NCBI RefSeq assembly: GCF_000292345.1
Contig: NZ_ALOU01000066.1
Span: forward strand, 1-64,000
Length of the DNA stretch: 64,000 bases
Origin: Cupriavidus sp. BIS7
GTDB lineage: Bacteria > Pseudomonadota > Gammaproteobacteria > Burkholderiales > Burkholderiaceae
Direction: 5' to 3'
A program made the translations under genes and the position numbers. Below are positions 33,298 to 41,187 of the stretch, one piece after another; the stretch's first letter is position 1, and the number at the start of each line of letters is the position of its first letter. The notes below the pieces were generated by a model. That model searched no databases. It was given only the letters and a program-made list of their open reading frames with translations, and was not told where the DNA came from.

Positions 33298-34191
33298 TCA
33301 GTAGATGTCTGGTTCGCCGGGCGGGCGGTGCTTGAAGCGTTTGTGGACCCAGTAGTAGTCAGGCACTCGCGGGCCGATCGCTTCCTCGAAGAAGGCGTTC
33401 ATGCGCCGTGTGTCGTCGGTCACACTTTCGCCGGGGTAGTCGTCCCACGGCGGCAGGATGTGCAGCACGTAGCCCTTGTAGTCGGGCAACTGCTCGGTAT
33501 AGATCGGCACCACCTTGGCACCGGCCAGCCGCGCCAGGCGCGAAACCGAGGTCAGCGTCAGGGCCTGGACGCCGAAGAACGGTACGAACTCAGAGTCGCG
33601 CTCGCCGAAGTCCATGTCGGAGATCAACTGGAGCGCCTCGCCCTTCTTCAGCACGCGGAGGATGTTGCGCACGCTGTCGTTGCGCGAAATCATGTTGGCG
33701 CCGAAGCGGCCACGCGCCACTTTCAGGAAATCGTCAAATGGAGCGTTCTTCTGCACGGTGTAGAGCGATGCACCAGAGCGGCCCACGGTGTCCCGCAGGT
33801 GCATCGTCAGGCGTATGGCACCGGCTTCCAGCCCCGACAGATGCAGCGTCACCAGGATATGCGGCGAGCCGTCGAGTGCGGGCAGGTTGCCCTGGTCGTT
33901 GATCTGTACCAGACGGCGCATCTTGGCCTCGTTGCAGGTCCAGAAGATGCCGCCCTCGGCAAAGCTGCGGAAAACCTTGCGGTAGGTCTCGCGCGACATT
34001 GCCTCGATTTCGGCGTCTGTCTTGTCCGGGAAGCACAGGCGCAGGTTGGCGCGCACCACCTCGCGGCGCGGGTTGGGAATCAGGAACAGGAAGCCGCCCA
34101 GCGCTTCGCCGAAGCGGGCCACAAATGGATAGGGGAGCTTGCCCAGCACCGTCAGCAGAGCGATGCCGAGCCAGGTAAAGATGCGGCTCAT
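33298..34191 (-). CDS. LpxL/LpxM-type lipid A acyltransferase
   Basis: A 297-residue member of the late-acyltransferase family that adds secondary acyl chains to lipid A. An N-terminal membrane helix (about 7-36) is followed by PNPRREVVRANLRLCFPDKT, the catalytic HLSGLEAG (HX4E), and GEALQLISDMDFGERDSEFV. It overlaps the second acyltransferase gene by 4 bases (ATGA), so both are probably co-translated. Which is LpxL-like and which LpxM-like cannot be decided from the sequence. Confidence 0.86.
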   Translation of the reverse strand: MSRIFTWLGIALLTVLGKLPYPFVARFGEALGGFLFLIPNPRREVVRANLRLCFPDKTDAEIEAMSRETYRKVFRSFAEGGIFWTCNEAKMRRLVQINDQGNLPALDGSPHILVTLHLSGLEAGAIRLTMHLRDTVGRSGASLYTVQKNAPFDDFLKVARGRFGANMISRNDSVRNILRVLKKGEALQLISDMDFGERDSEFVPFFGVQALTLTSVSRLARLAGAKVVPIYTEQLPDYKGYVLHILPPWDDYPGESVTDDTRRMNAFFEEAIGPRVPDYYWVHKRFKHRPPGEPDIY

Positions 34192-35084
34192 TGGATATTG
34201 TTGTTGGTAACCGTCGGCGTGGCAGAGAGCGTGTCCGGCGGAAGTTCGGCGCCGGCCGGGTGCTTGTAGCGGTTATACCCCCACAGGTATTGGGTCGGAT
34301 CGATCGCGATCAAGTCTTCGATCGTTGCATTGATCACGGCCGAAGCCGCTGCCGGATCGTCGGGCAGCATGCCGCCGTCGCACAGGATGCGCAGGTGGCC
34401 GCGATAGCCCGCGCCCTTCGGCAGGCGCTCCGCGTAGACCATCACCACCGGGGCTCTGGTCAGTTGCTGCAAGCGGTGCACCAGCGTCATCGAATAGGCG
34501 GGCTTGCCGAAGAAGGGCGCCCAGGTGCCCTCTCCGCCGCTTGGCACCTGGTCGGGCAGGATGCCAACCGCCTGTCCGCGTTTGAGCGCCTTGACCAGCA
34601 TGCGCACGCCGCGCGGATTGGCCGGAGCCATTGCCATATTGGGTCGCGCGCGCATGCGCTCGACGAACTCGCGCAGCCACGGCTGGTGGGGCGGCTTGAA
34701 CAGACATGTCACGGGCCGCAGTCTGGCGTGCGACTGTGGCAGAACCTCGAAACAGCCAAGGTGCGGAGTCAGGATGATTACGCCATTACCGGCCGCACCA
34801 AGACGCGCCAGTTCCGGCCAGAGATAGTCGTCGAGGTTTTCCGTATGCACCGAGAGCGTTTTGCGGCTCCAGAAGTACGGCATTTCCATGACCAGCCGGC
34901 CCATTTGGCGCGCGGCATCGGCCAGCATGGCGTTGGAAACCTCGGGATAGGCCTGGCGGAAGTTTTCCTCCAGCCGGCGGCCGTAGCGCCCCGGCAGCCG
35001 TGCCGCCAGCAGGCCCACGGCGCCGCCGATGGCATGCAGTACGCGCAGGGGCAGGCGGGAAATCAGCCAGAAAATGAAAGTCAT
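34188..35084 (-). CDS. second LpxL/LpxM-type lipid A acyltransferase
   Basis: A 298-residue paralogue in the same operon. It has a hydrophobic N-terminus, GRRLEENFRQAYPEVSNAML, the catalytic HLGCFEVLP (HX4E), ILPDQVPSGGEGTWAPFFGK and QYLWGYNRYKHPAG. It opens the minus-strand run (this gene, the first acyltransferase, dapF) and is divergent from metK. With KdoO at 36.6 kb it makes a lipid A/Kdo modification neighbourhood. Confidence 0.86.
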   Translation of the reverse strand: MTFIFWLISRLPLRVLHAIGGAVGLLAARLPGRYGRRLEENFRQAYPEVSNAMLADAARQMGRLVMEMPYFWSRKTLSVHTENLDDYLWPELARLGAAGNGVIILTPHLGCFEVLPQSHARLRPVTCLFKPPHQPWLREFVERMRARPNMAMAPANPRGVRMLVKALKRGQAVGILPDQVPSGGEGTWAPFFGKPAYSMTLVHRLQQLTRAPVVMVYAERLPKGAGYRGHLRILCDGGMLPDDPAAASAVINATIEDLIAIDPTQYLWGYNRYKHPAGAELPPDTLSATPTVTNNNIQ

Positions 35085-35210
35085 ATCGCCGTCAGGGCTA
35101 AATCCGGCAGCGAGCCTGCCGAAAATGAGTCAGTTCGGATTCGGATTCGCGCCGGCCGCCCTCGGTGGCTTTCCCATCATTGGCGCGCTGCAGCGAAGCC
35201 GGCAGGCGCG

Positions 35211-35216
35211 TATAAT
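35211..35216 (+). promoter_or_regulatory. -10 hexamer of the metK leader
   Basis: A perfect TATAAT lies 5 bases before the first helix of the metK leader element, the same arrangement as in front of metX. No clear -35 is seen at the usual spacing. Confidence 0.55.
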
Positions 35217-35221
35217 AGCCT

Positions 35222-35295
35222 GCATCGCCGAGTTAACTGACAACTTGCGGGGCGATGCCGCTCTACCAGAGGGGCCTGAAAATACCGCTAAAGCG
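35222..35295 (+). ncRNA. SAM-II-like riboswitch upstream of metK
   Basis: P1 is a perfect 8-bp stem, GCATCGCC (35222-35229) with GGCGATGC (35251-35258). The loop GAGTTAACTGACAACTTGCG aligns closely with the metX leader loop (both begin GA.TT and end CTTGCG). A short hairpin CTCT-ACC-AGAG (35261-35271) follows. The 3' strand AAAATACCGCTAAAGCG (35279-35295) carries the same GCTAAAG as the metX element. No T-run terminator follows; an imperfect stem GGCTGGC/GCCAACC (about 35316-35339) abuts the metK ribosome site, so translational control is more likely here. Confidence 0.68.
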
Positions 35296-35352
35296 TCGCC
35301 GCATCGTTTCCCCGAGGCTGGCACGCAATAGCCAACCTGGAGAAACCAGATC

Positions 35353-36516
35353 GTGTCGAACGATTTCCTCTTTACTTCGGAGTCTGTCTCCGAAGGCCAT
35401 CCCGATAAAGTAGCCGACCAGATTTCGGACGCCGTCCTGGACGCAATCCTTGCCCAGGACAAGTACGCCCGTGTGGCGGCCGAGACGCTTTGCAACACCG
35501 GCCTGGTCGTGCTGGCGGGTGAAATCACGACGACGGCCAACGTCGACTATATCCAGGTCGCACGCGACACCATCAAGCGCATCGGTTACGACAACACCGA
35601 CTACGGCATCGACTACAAGGGCTGTGCGGTGCTCGTCGCCTACGACAAGCAGTCGCCAGACATCGCCCAGGGCGTGGACCGCGCCTCGGACGATTACCTG
35701 AACCAGGGTGCAGGCGACCAGGGCCTGATGTTCGGCTACGCCTGCGACGAGACGCCGGAACTGATGCCGTTCCCTATCTACTATTCGCACCGTCTGGTGG
35801 AGCGCCAGTCGCTGCTGCGTCGTGATGGCCGCCTGCCCTGGCTGCGTCCGGACGCCAAGTCGCAGGTGACCGTGCGCTACGTGGACGGCCGCCCGCACAG
35901 CGTGGACACCGTGGTGCTGTCGACCCAGCACGCGCCGGACATCTCGCAGGCCCAGATCCGCGAAGCCGTGATCGAAGAGATCATCAAGCCGGTGCTGCCG
36001 GCCGAGATGCTCAAGGAAACCAAGTACCTGGTGAACCCGACCGGCCGCTTCGTGATTGGCGGCCCGCAAGGCGATTGCGGCCTGACCGGCCGCAAGATCA
36101 TCGTCGACACGTACGGCGGTGCCTCGCCGCACGGCGGCGGTGCGTTCTCGGGCAAGGACCCGTCGAAGGTGGACCGCTCGGCCGCCTACGCCGCCCGCTA
36201 CGTGGCCAAGAACGTCGTGGCCGCCGGCCTGGCGCGCCAGTGCCAGGTGCAGGTCAGCTACGCGATCGGCGTGGCCCGCCCGATCAACGTGACCGTGTAC
36301 ACGGAAGGTACCGGCAAGATCTCCGACGAGAAGATCGCCGCGCTGGTACTGGAGCACTTCGACCTGCGTCCGAAGGGCATCGTGCAGATGCTGGATCTGC
36401 TGCGTCCGATCTACGAAAAGACCGCTGCCTACGGCCACTTTGGCCGCGAAGAGCCGGAATTCTCGTGGGAAGCCACGGACAAGGCCGCCATCCTGCGCGC
36501 AGCCGCCGGCCTGTAA
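35353..36516 (+). CDS. metK: S-adenosylmethionine synthetase
   Basis: MetK makes SAM from methionine and ATP. The 387-residue product has TSESVSEGHPDKVADQISDA at the N-terminus, GAGDQGLMFGYACDETPELM, and GGGAFSGKDPSKVDRSAAY, the three standard blocks. It begins at a GTG (35353) with GGAG about 10 bases upstream. The SAM-II-like leader in front makes it a probable target of feedback by its own product. A terminator follows. Confidence 0.96.
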   Translation: MSNDFLFTSESVSEGHPDKVADQISDAVLDAILAQDKYARVAAETLCNTGLVVLAGEITTTANVDYIQVARDTIKRIGYDNTDYGIDYKGCAVLVAYDKQSPDIAQGVDRASDDYLNQGAGDQGLMFGYACDETPELMPFPIYYSHRLVERQSLLRRDGRLPWLRPDAKSQVTVRYVDGRPHSVDTVVLSTQHAPDISQAQIREAVIEEIIKPVLPAEMLKETKYLVNPTGRFVIGGPQGDCGLTGRKIIVDTYGGASPHGGGAFSGKDPSKVDRSAAYAARYVAKNVVAAGLARQCQVQVSYAIGVARPINVTVYTEGTGKISDEKIAALVLEHFDLRPKGIVQMLDLLRPIYEKTAAYGHFGREEPEFSWEATDKAAILRAAAGL

Positions 36517-36542
36517 GCGCCAGCCGCCCGAGTGCAGGACAG

Positions 36543-36579
36543 ACCCCGCCGGTCCATCAGGACCGAGCGGGGTTTTTTG
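36543..36579 (+). terminator. rho-independent terminator after metK
   Basis: ACCCCGC-CGGTCC pairs with GGACCG-A-GCGGGGT around ATCA and is followed by a run of T. Confidence 0.88.
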
Positions 36580-36646
36580 TTGATCTGGCTTCACCTGACA
36601 ATGCGCGCCGCAGGGGTAGAATCCGGTCCAAACCGAATTTAATGGA

Positions 36647-37540
36647 ATGGCCATGTCCCTGGATCTGATCCGTACTCAGCCCTATACCGACTGGTCGCCC
36701 GAGGTCTCGCCGGAGACACAGGCCGCGCTGCGCCGCGAGCTGGAGCAGGGCGCCGTACTGTACTTCCCGAACCTGCAATTCCGTTTCGCGCCGGGCGAGG
36801 AGCGCTTCCTCGACAGCCGCTATTCGGACGGCAAGTCCAAGAACATCAACCTGCGCGCCAATGACCGCGCCGTGCGTGGCGCGGCGGGCAGCCAGCAGGA
36901 CCTGACCGACCTGTACAACCTGATTCACCGCTACGCCGAATCGAGCGAAGCCCTGATCCGCGCGCTGTTCCCCGAGTACGGGCCGCACATGACGCGCGCC
37001 GGGACGTCCCTGCGCCCGAGCGAAATTGCCGGCCGCCCGGTGAGCTGGCGCAAGGACGACACGCGCCTGCACATCGATTCATTCCCGTCGAATCCGCTGC
37101 TTGGCAAGCGCCTGCTGCGCATATTCCACAATATCGACCCGCAGGCGCCGCGCGTATGGCGGGTGGGCGAGCCGTTCGCCGATTTCGCCAAGCACTTCGT
37201 GCCGCAGACCCACGGCATGTGGCCGGGGCAGGCGTGGCTGATGAAGACGCTGCACATCACCAAGCGCACGCGCAGCGAATACGACCACCGCATGCTGCAG
37301 CTTCACGACCTGGCCAAGGCTGATCTCGATTACCAGAAGACCGTGCCGCAGCAGGAATTCCAGTTCCCGCCCGGTTCGACCTGGATCGTGTTCAGCGACC
37401 AGCTCCTTCATGCGGCCATGCGCGGCAAGGCGATGATGGAACAGACCATCTACCTGGACCCTGCCGCCATTGCCGACCGCACGCACTCGCCCGAGGCCGT
37501 GCTGTCCAGGATGCTTGGCAAGCCAATGCTTGCAGCCTGA
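36647..37540 (+). CDS. kdoO: Kdo hydroxylase KdoO, Fe(II)/2-oxoglutarate dependent
   Basis: KdoO hydroxylates the Kdo sugar of the LPS core at position 3 and is known from Burkholderia and Yersinia. The 297 residues include ELEQGAVLYFPNLQFRF, the iron-binding HxD in RLHIDSFPSNPLLGKRLLRI, and the distal His in SDQLLHAAMRGKAMMEQT. No signal or membrane segment is seen, as expected for the cytoplasmic enzyme. The neighbouring LpxL-type genes agree with an LPS role. The start may be 36647 or 36653. Confidence 0.85.
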   Translation: MAMSLDLIRTQPYTDWSPEVSPETQAALRRELEQGAVLYFPNLQFRFAPGEERFLDSRYSDGKSKNINLRANDRAVRGAAGSQQDLTDLYNLIHRYAESSEALIRALFPEYGPHMTRAGTSLRPSEIAGRPVSWRKDDTRLHIDSFPSNPLLGKRLLRIFHNIDPQAPRVWRVGEPFADFAKHFVPQTHGMWPGQAWLMKTLHITKRTRSEYDHRMLQLHDLAKADLDYQKTVPQQEFQFPPGSTWIVFSDQLLHAAMRGKAMMEQTIYLDPAAIADRTHSPEAVLSRMLGKPMLAA

Positions 37541-37697
37541 GTTTTTTCGCGGCTCCCCGCCCCGCTGCGGGAAACGCCGAGGCGGGTGGTGCGGCGATAG
37601 CCCGCTTCACCACCCCCGCACCAGCGCCTAAACTGGATTTTCGCGGCACGCGTCCGCCGTAGATTTGCTAACGGACACCGGACACGCGAGGAGACAG

Positions 37698-39380
37698 ATG
37701 GAAACGACCTTTGACTATCTCGTCGTGGGGGCCGGCTCGGCCGGCTGTGCGCTGGCCGGGCGGCTGGCCGACAGCGGCGGTGAAAGCATCGCGCTGCTGG
37801 AAGCGGGATGGCACGATCATCATGTGCTGGTGCGCACACCTGCGGCCGGCAGCGTGTTCCCGCAGCGCGCCAGCGTGCGCAACTACGGCTACCAGACCAC
37901 TGCACAAAGCGCTCTTGCCGGACGGCGCGCACATCAGCCAGCCGGGCGTGGCCTGGGCGGTTCGTCATTGATCTCGGCGATGGTCTACACGCGCGGTCGA
38001 CCTGCCGATTACGACGACTGGGCTGACTCGGGCTGCGATGGCTGGTCCTGGGACGATGTGCTGCCGTATTTCCGGCGCGCCGAGTGCAATGCACGTGTCG
38101 CCGGTCATGACGACGATCCACTTCATGGCGGCACCGGACCGCTTCACGTCAGCGACCTGAGGTCGCCCAACCCGTTCGGCCAGCATTTCATCGATGCGGC
38201 CCAGCGCGCCGGCATCCTGCGCAACGACGACTTCAACGGCGAGGAGCAGGAAGGCGTGGGCTGGTACCAGGTCACGCAGCACAACGGCGAGAGATGGAAT
38301 GCCGCGCGCGCCTATCTGCACGGCGGCAATGCCCGCAACCGCGCCTGCAATGGCGGGCGCGGCCACCTGCATGTGCTGACGGGTACCCAGGTGGTGCGCA
38401 TCCTGTTCGAAAAGCGGCGCGCGGTAGGTGTAGTCGTGTGGCGTGATGGTCAGGAAGTGGAACTGCGCGCGCGCCGCGAGGTGATTGTCTCGGCTGGCGC
38501 AATTGGATCACCGCAATTACTGATGGCGTCAGGCGTGGGCCCCATCGCACATCTGGCCGAGCTTGGCATTCCGGTGGTGCATGACCTGCCCGGCGTCGGC
38601 GCGAACCTGCAGGACCACGTGGATATCGGCGTGCACAGGCGCGTCAGTGCATCGGAGCTGTTCGGCCTCTCGCTGGGCAGCGCGTTCCGTTTGATCGCCG
38701 AATGCCTGCGCTACCGGCGCGAGCGCATGGGGATGATGACGTCGAACCTTGCCGAAGCGGGGGCATTCGTGCGCAGCCGTGCCGGCCTGCCCGAGCCTGA
38801 CCTGCAGTTGCGCTTCGTGGTGGGGCTGGTCGACGAAGCCACCGCACGCATTCGTTTCGGCCACGGCTATGCCTGCCATGCCAGTGTGCTGCGCCCACGT
38901 AGCCGCGGCGTGGTGCGGCTGGCTTCGCCTGACATACGCGATGCGCCGTCGATCGATCCGCGCTATCTGTCAGACCCGCAGGACATGGAAGACCTGCTTT
39001 CCGGGCTGCAAATCGTGCGGCGCATCCTTGCGCAGGCCCCGCTGGCGGCCTTTGGCGGGCATGAGTTGAATTCCGGGCAACTGCGCCTCGATGGCAGCGA
39101 TGACGACGCGGCACGTGCATGGATTCGCGAGCACGCGGGCTCGGGCTGCCATCCCGTTGGCACCTGCCGCATGGGCATGGACGCGATGGCCGTGGTGGAC
39201 CCTCAACTACGCGTGCGCGGCGTCGAGGGCTTGCGCGTGGTGGATGCATCGATCATGCCGACGCTGATCGGCGGCGACACCGCCGCCCCGGCGATCATGA
39301 TCGGCGAACGCGCCCATGACCTGATCCGCTATGCGCCGCATGTGACGTTGCGGATCCGCGAGACCGTGGCGGCCGACTGA
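37698..39380 (+). CDS. GMC-family FAD oxidoreductase
   Basis: A 560-residue glucose-methanol-choline oxidoreductase. The FAD-binding loop is YLVVGAGSAGCALAGRLAD, GMC signature 1 is GRGLGGSSLISAMVYTRG, signature 2 is SAGAIGSPQLLMASGVGP, and the catalytic His lies in GSGCHPVGTCRMG with the Asn/His pair nearby in LIGGDTAAPAIMIGE. The start at 37698 has GAGGAGA upstream. It resembles choline and aliphatic-alcohol dehydrogenases; the substrate is not determinable. Confidence 0.86.
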   Translation: METTFDYLVVGAGSAGCALAGRLADSGGESIALLEAGWHDHHVLVRTPAAGSVFPQRASVRNYGYQTTAQSALAGRRAHQPAGRGLGGSSLISAMVYTRGRPADYDDWADSGCDGWSWDDVLPYFRRAECNARVAGHDDDPLHGGTGPLHVSDLRSPNPFGQHFIDAAQRAGILRNDDFNGEEQEGVGWYQVTQHNGERWNAARAYLHGGNARNRACNGGRGHLHVLTGTQVVRILFEKRRAVGVVVWRDGQEVELRARREVIVSAGAIGSPQLLMASGVGPIAHLAELGIPVVHDLPGVGANLQDHVDIGVHRRVSASELFGLSLGSAFRLIAECLRYRRERMGMMTSNLAEAGAFVRSRAGLPEPDLQLRFVVGLVDEATARIRFGHGYACHASVLRPRSRGVVRLASPDIRDAPSIDPRYLSDPQDMEDLLSGLQIVRRILAQAPLAAFGGHELNSGQLRLDGSDDDAARAWIREHAGSGCHPVGTCRMGMDAMAVVDPQLRVRGVEGLRVVDASIMPTLIGGDTAAPAIMIGERAHDLIRYAPHVTLRIRETVAAD

Positions 39381-39406
39381 CCACACCGGCCACCACGTTT
39401 TCGATC

Positions 39407-39453
39407 GGTCAACCGAAGCGGTCAACCGAAGCGGTCAACCGAAGCGGTCAACC
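39407..39453. repeat. 13-bp tandem repeat, 3.6 copies
   Basis: GGTCAACCGAAGC occurs three times in perfect tandem (39407, 39420, 39433), with a partial fourth copy that contains the MCP stop codon at 39448-39450. It fills the spacer between the convergent GMC oxidoreductase and MCP genes. Confidence 0.92.
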
Positions 39454-40989
39454 GCGCATCTGGAACTGGCCCACCATCTCGCGCAGGCGGCCTGCCTGCT
39501 CGTCCAGCGACTGCGCAGCCGCGGCGGCTTCCTCCACCAGCGCCGCGTTCTGCTGCGTGACCTGGTCCATCTGTCCCACCGCGTGGCCCACCTGCTCGAT
39601 GCCGGCGCTCTGCTCCTGCGAAGCGGCCGAGATCTCCGCGATGATGTCCGATACCCGCTTCACTGCCTGGCGGATCTCGGTCATCGTATTGCCCACGCCA
39701 TGCGCCTGCGTGGAGCCCGTGCGCACGGTTTCCACCGAGGCCTCGATCAGTTCCTTGATTTCCTTGGCCGCGCTCGATGAACGCTGGGCCAGGCTGCGCA
39801 CCTCTCCGGCCACCACGGCAAAGCCGCGGCCCTGCTCGCCCGCACGTGCGGCCTCCACGGCGGCGTTCAGCGCGAGGATGTTGGTCTGGAATGCAATGCC
39901 TTCGATCAGGTTCGTGATCTCGGCGATGCGCTCGGAACTGCTGCTGATCGCACCCATCGTGCCCACCATCTGCTGCACGGACTGGTTGCCCTCGTCGGCC
40001 ACCAGCGCAGCATTGGAGGCCAGCGACGATGCCTGGCGCGCGTTCTCGGCGTTCTGGCGCACGGTGGCGGTCAGCTCCTCCATGCTCGATGCGGTTTCCT
40101 CGAGCGATGCGGCCTGCTGTTCGGTGCGCGACGACAGGTCGATGTTGCCTGCCGCAATCTGCGCGGCGGCCACGCCGACCGAGTCGGTGGACTGGCGCAC
40201 CTCGCGCAGCGTTGTCGCCACGCGGTCGATCAGCGCGTTGAACGACTGCGCGGTCAGGCCGATCTCGTCGAGCCGGCCAACGGGGGCGCGATGGTCGAGG
40301 TCAAGCGTGCGGTTCACATGCTCCAGCGTCCCCTGGATCTGCGCCAGGCTCCCGCTGATCCGGCGGTAGAGCGTCAGGGCCATGAAAGCTGTGAGTGCAA
40401 CGGCGAGCACGATCACGGTCAGGAACACGCGCACTGCCCACGCGTGCTGCGCCTTGTTGTAGGCCACGGCATCGGCACCGAGCTTGGTGTTGTACTCGAG
40501 GTGGTCGTCGATGGCCTTGCGCAGCGCCGTGGACGCCAGGTGTAGTTCGCCAGCCGTCAGCATTTGCTGTGTGGCGGCGTAGTCATTGCTGTGGGACCGT
40601 TCGAAGAGCACGGCAAACTGGCCCTGATAGCGCCTGGCGGCCGCGCGATCCGCTTCCAGCAGCTTGCGGTCCGTGTCGTCCGAGATGTCTTCGCGCTCAT
40701 ACTTGCCAAGCATGTCGTCAAAGTGCTTGCTGGCAGTGGCCAGCGTGGCTTCGGCATCGGCCTTGCCCTTGGCGTCCTCGGTGATGGCATGCCGGTACAG
40801 GGCGATGCGCATCGCGCCAATCGCGTTGTTGACGGCGTTGAGGTCGCGCACGCTGCCGAGCGTGTTGTCGTTGAAGTACTCGAAGCGTTCCTCCGCCTGG
40901 TTGAGCTGCCAGATGCCGCCAAGTCCGACAAAGAGTAGCGCGAGTAACGCGAGGGAAAGTGTAAGAAGGAGGCGTTTGGTGATGGTCAT
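39448..40989 (-). CDS. methyl-accepting chemotaxis protein
   Basis: A 513-residue transmembrane chemoreceptor. Membrane helices at about 8-28 and 184-207 bracket a helical periplasmic sensor of about 155 residues resembling the four-helix-bundle type (FEYFNDNTLGSVRDLNAVNN). A HAMP domain follows, then the signalling hairpin IEGIAFQTNILALNAAVEAA, RAGEQGRGFAVVAGEVRSLA. ATG 40989 is preferred over 41004. No CheB/CheR pentapeptide is seen at the C-terminus. The ligand is unknown. Confidence 0.92.
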   Translation of the reverse strand: MTITKRLLLTLSLALLALLFVGLGGIWQLNQAEERFEYFNDNTLGSVRDLNAVNNAIGAMRIALYRHAITEDAKGKADAEATLATASKHFDDMLGKYEREDISDDTDRKLLEADRAAARRYQGQFAVLFERSHSNDYAATQQMLTAGELHLASTALRKAIDDHLEYNTKLGADAVAYNKAQHAWAVRVFLTVIVLAVALTAFMALTLYRRISGSLAQIQGTLEHVNRTLDLDHRAPVGRLDEIGLTAQSFNALIDRVATTLREVRQSTDSVGVAAAQIAAGNIDLSSRTEQQAASLEETASSMEELTATVRQNAENARQASSLASNAALVADEGNQSVQQMVGTMGAISSSSERIAEITNLIEGIAFQTNILALNAAVEAARAGEQGRGFAVVAGEVRSLAQRSSSAAKEIKELIEASVETVRTGSTQAHGVGNTMTEIRQAVKRVSDIIAEISAASQEQSAGIEQVGHAVGQMDQVTQQNAALVEEAAAAAQSLDEQAGRLREMVGQFQMRG

Positions 40990-41187
40990 GTGCGTTCGCG
41001 GCACACGCTACTTGGCGCATGCCGTCCGTGGTGGCGACTTGGTTTTCGCAGCGGGCCGGCGGCCCGTCGCCATGACGTTTACGGCAGCGTTGATATCCCC
41101 CTGAAGGTGGGGACGCTGCAATAAATACTGCAACGCAGCATTCGTGATGCGATCTCCGCACCTGGCGGGTCGGCAGGTCCGCAGGGC

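Noticed and set aside
41005..41187. A sigma-28 (FliA) promoter before the MCP gene
   Set aside because: I looked for the TAAA-N15-GCCGATAA pattern on the minus strand of this spacer and did not find a convincing match; only a short GCTGC/GCAGC dyad is present.
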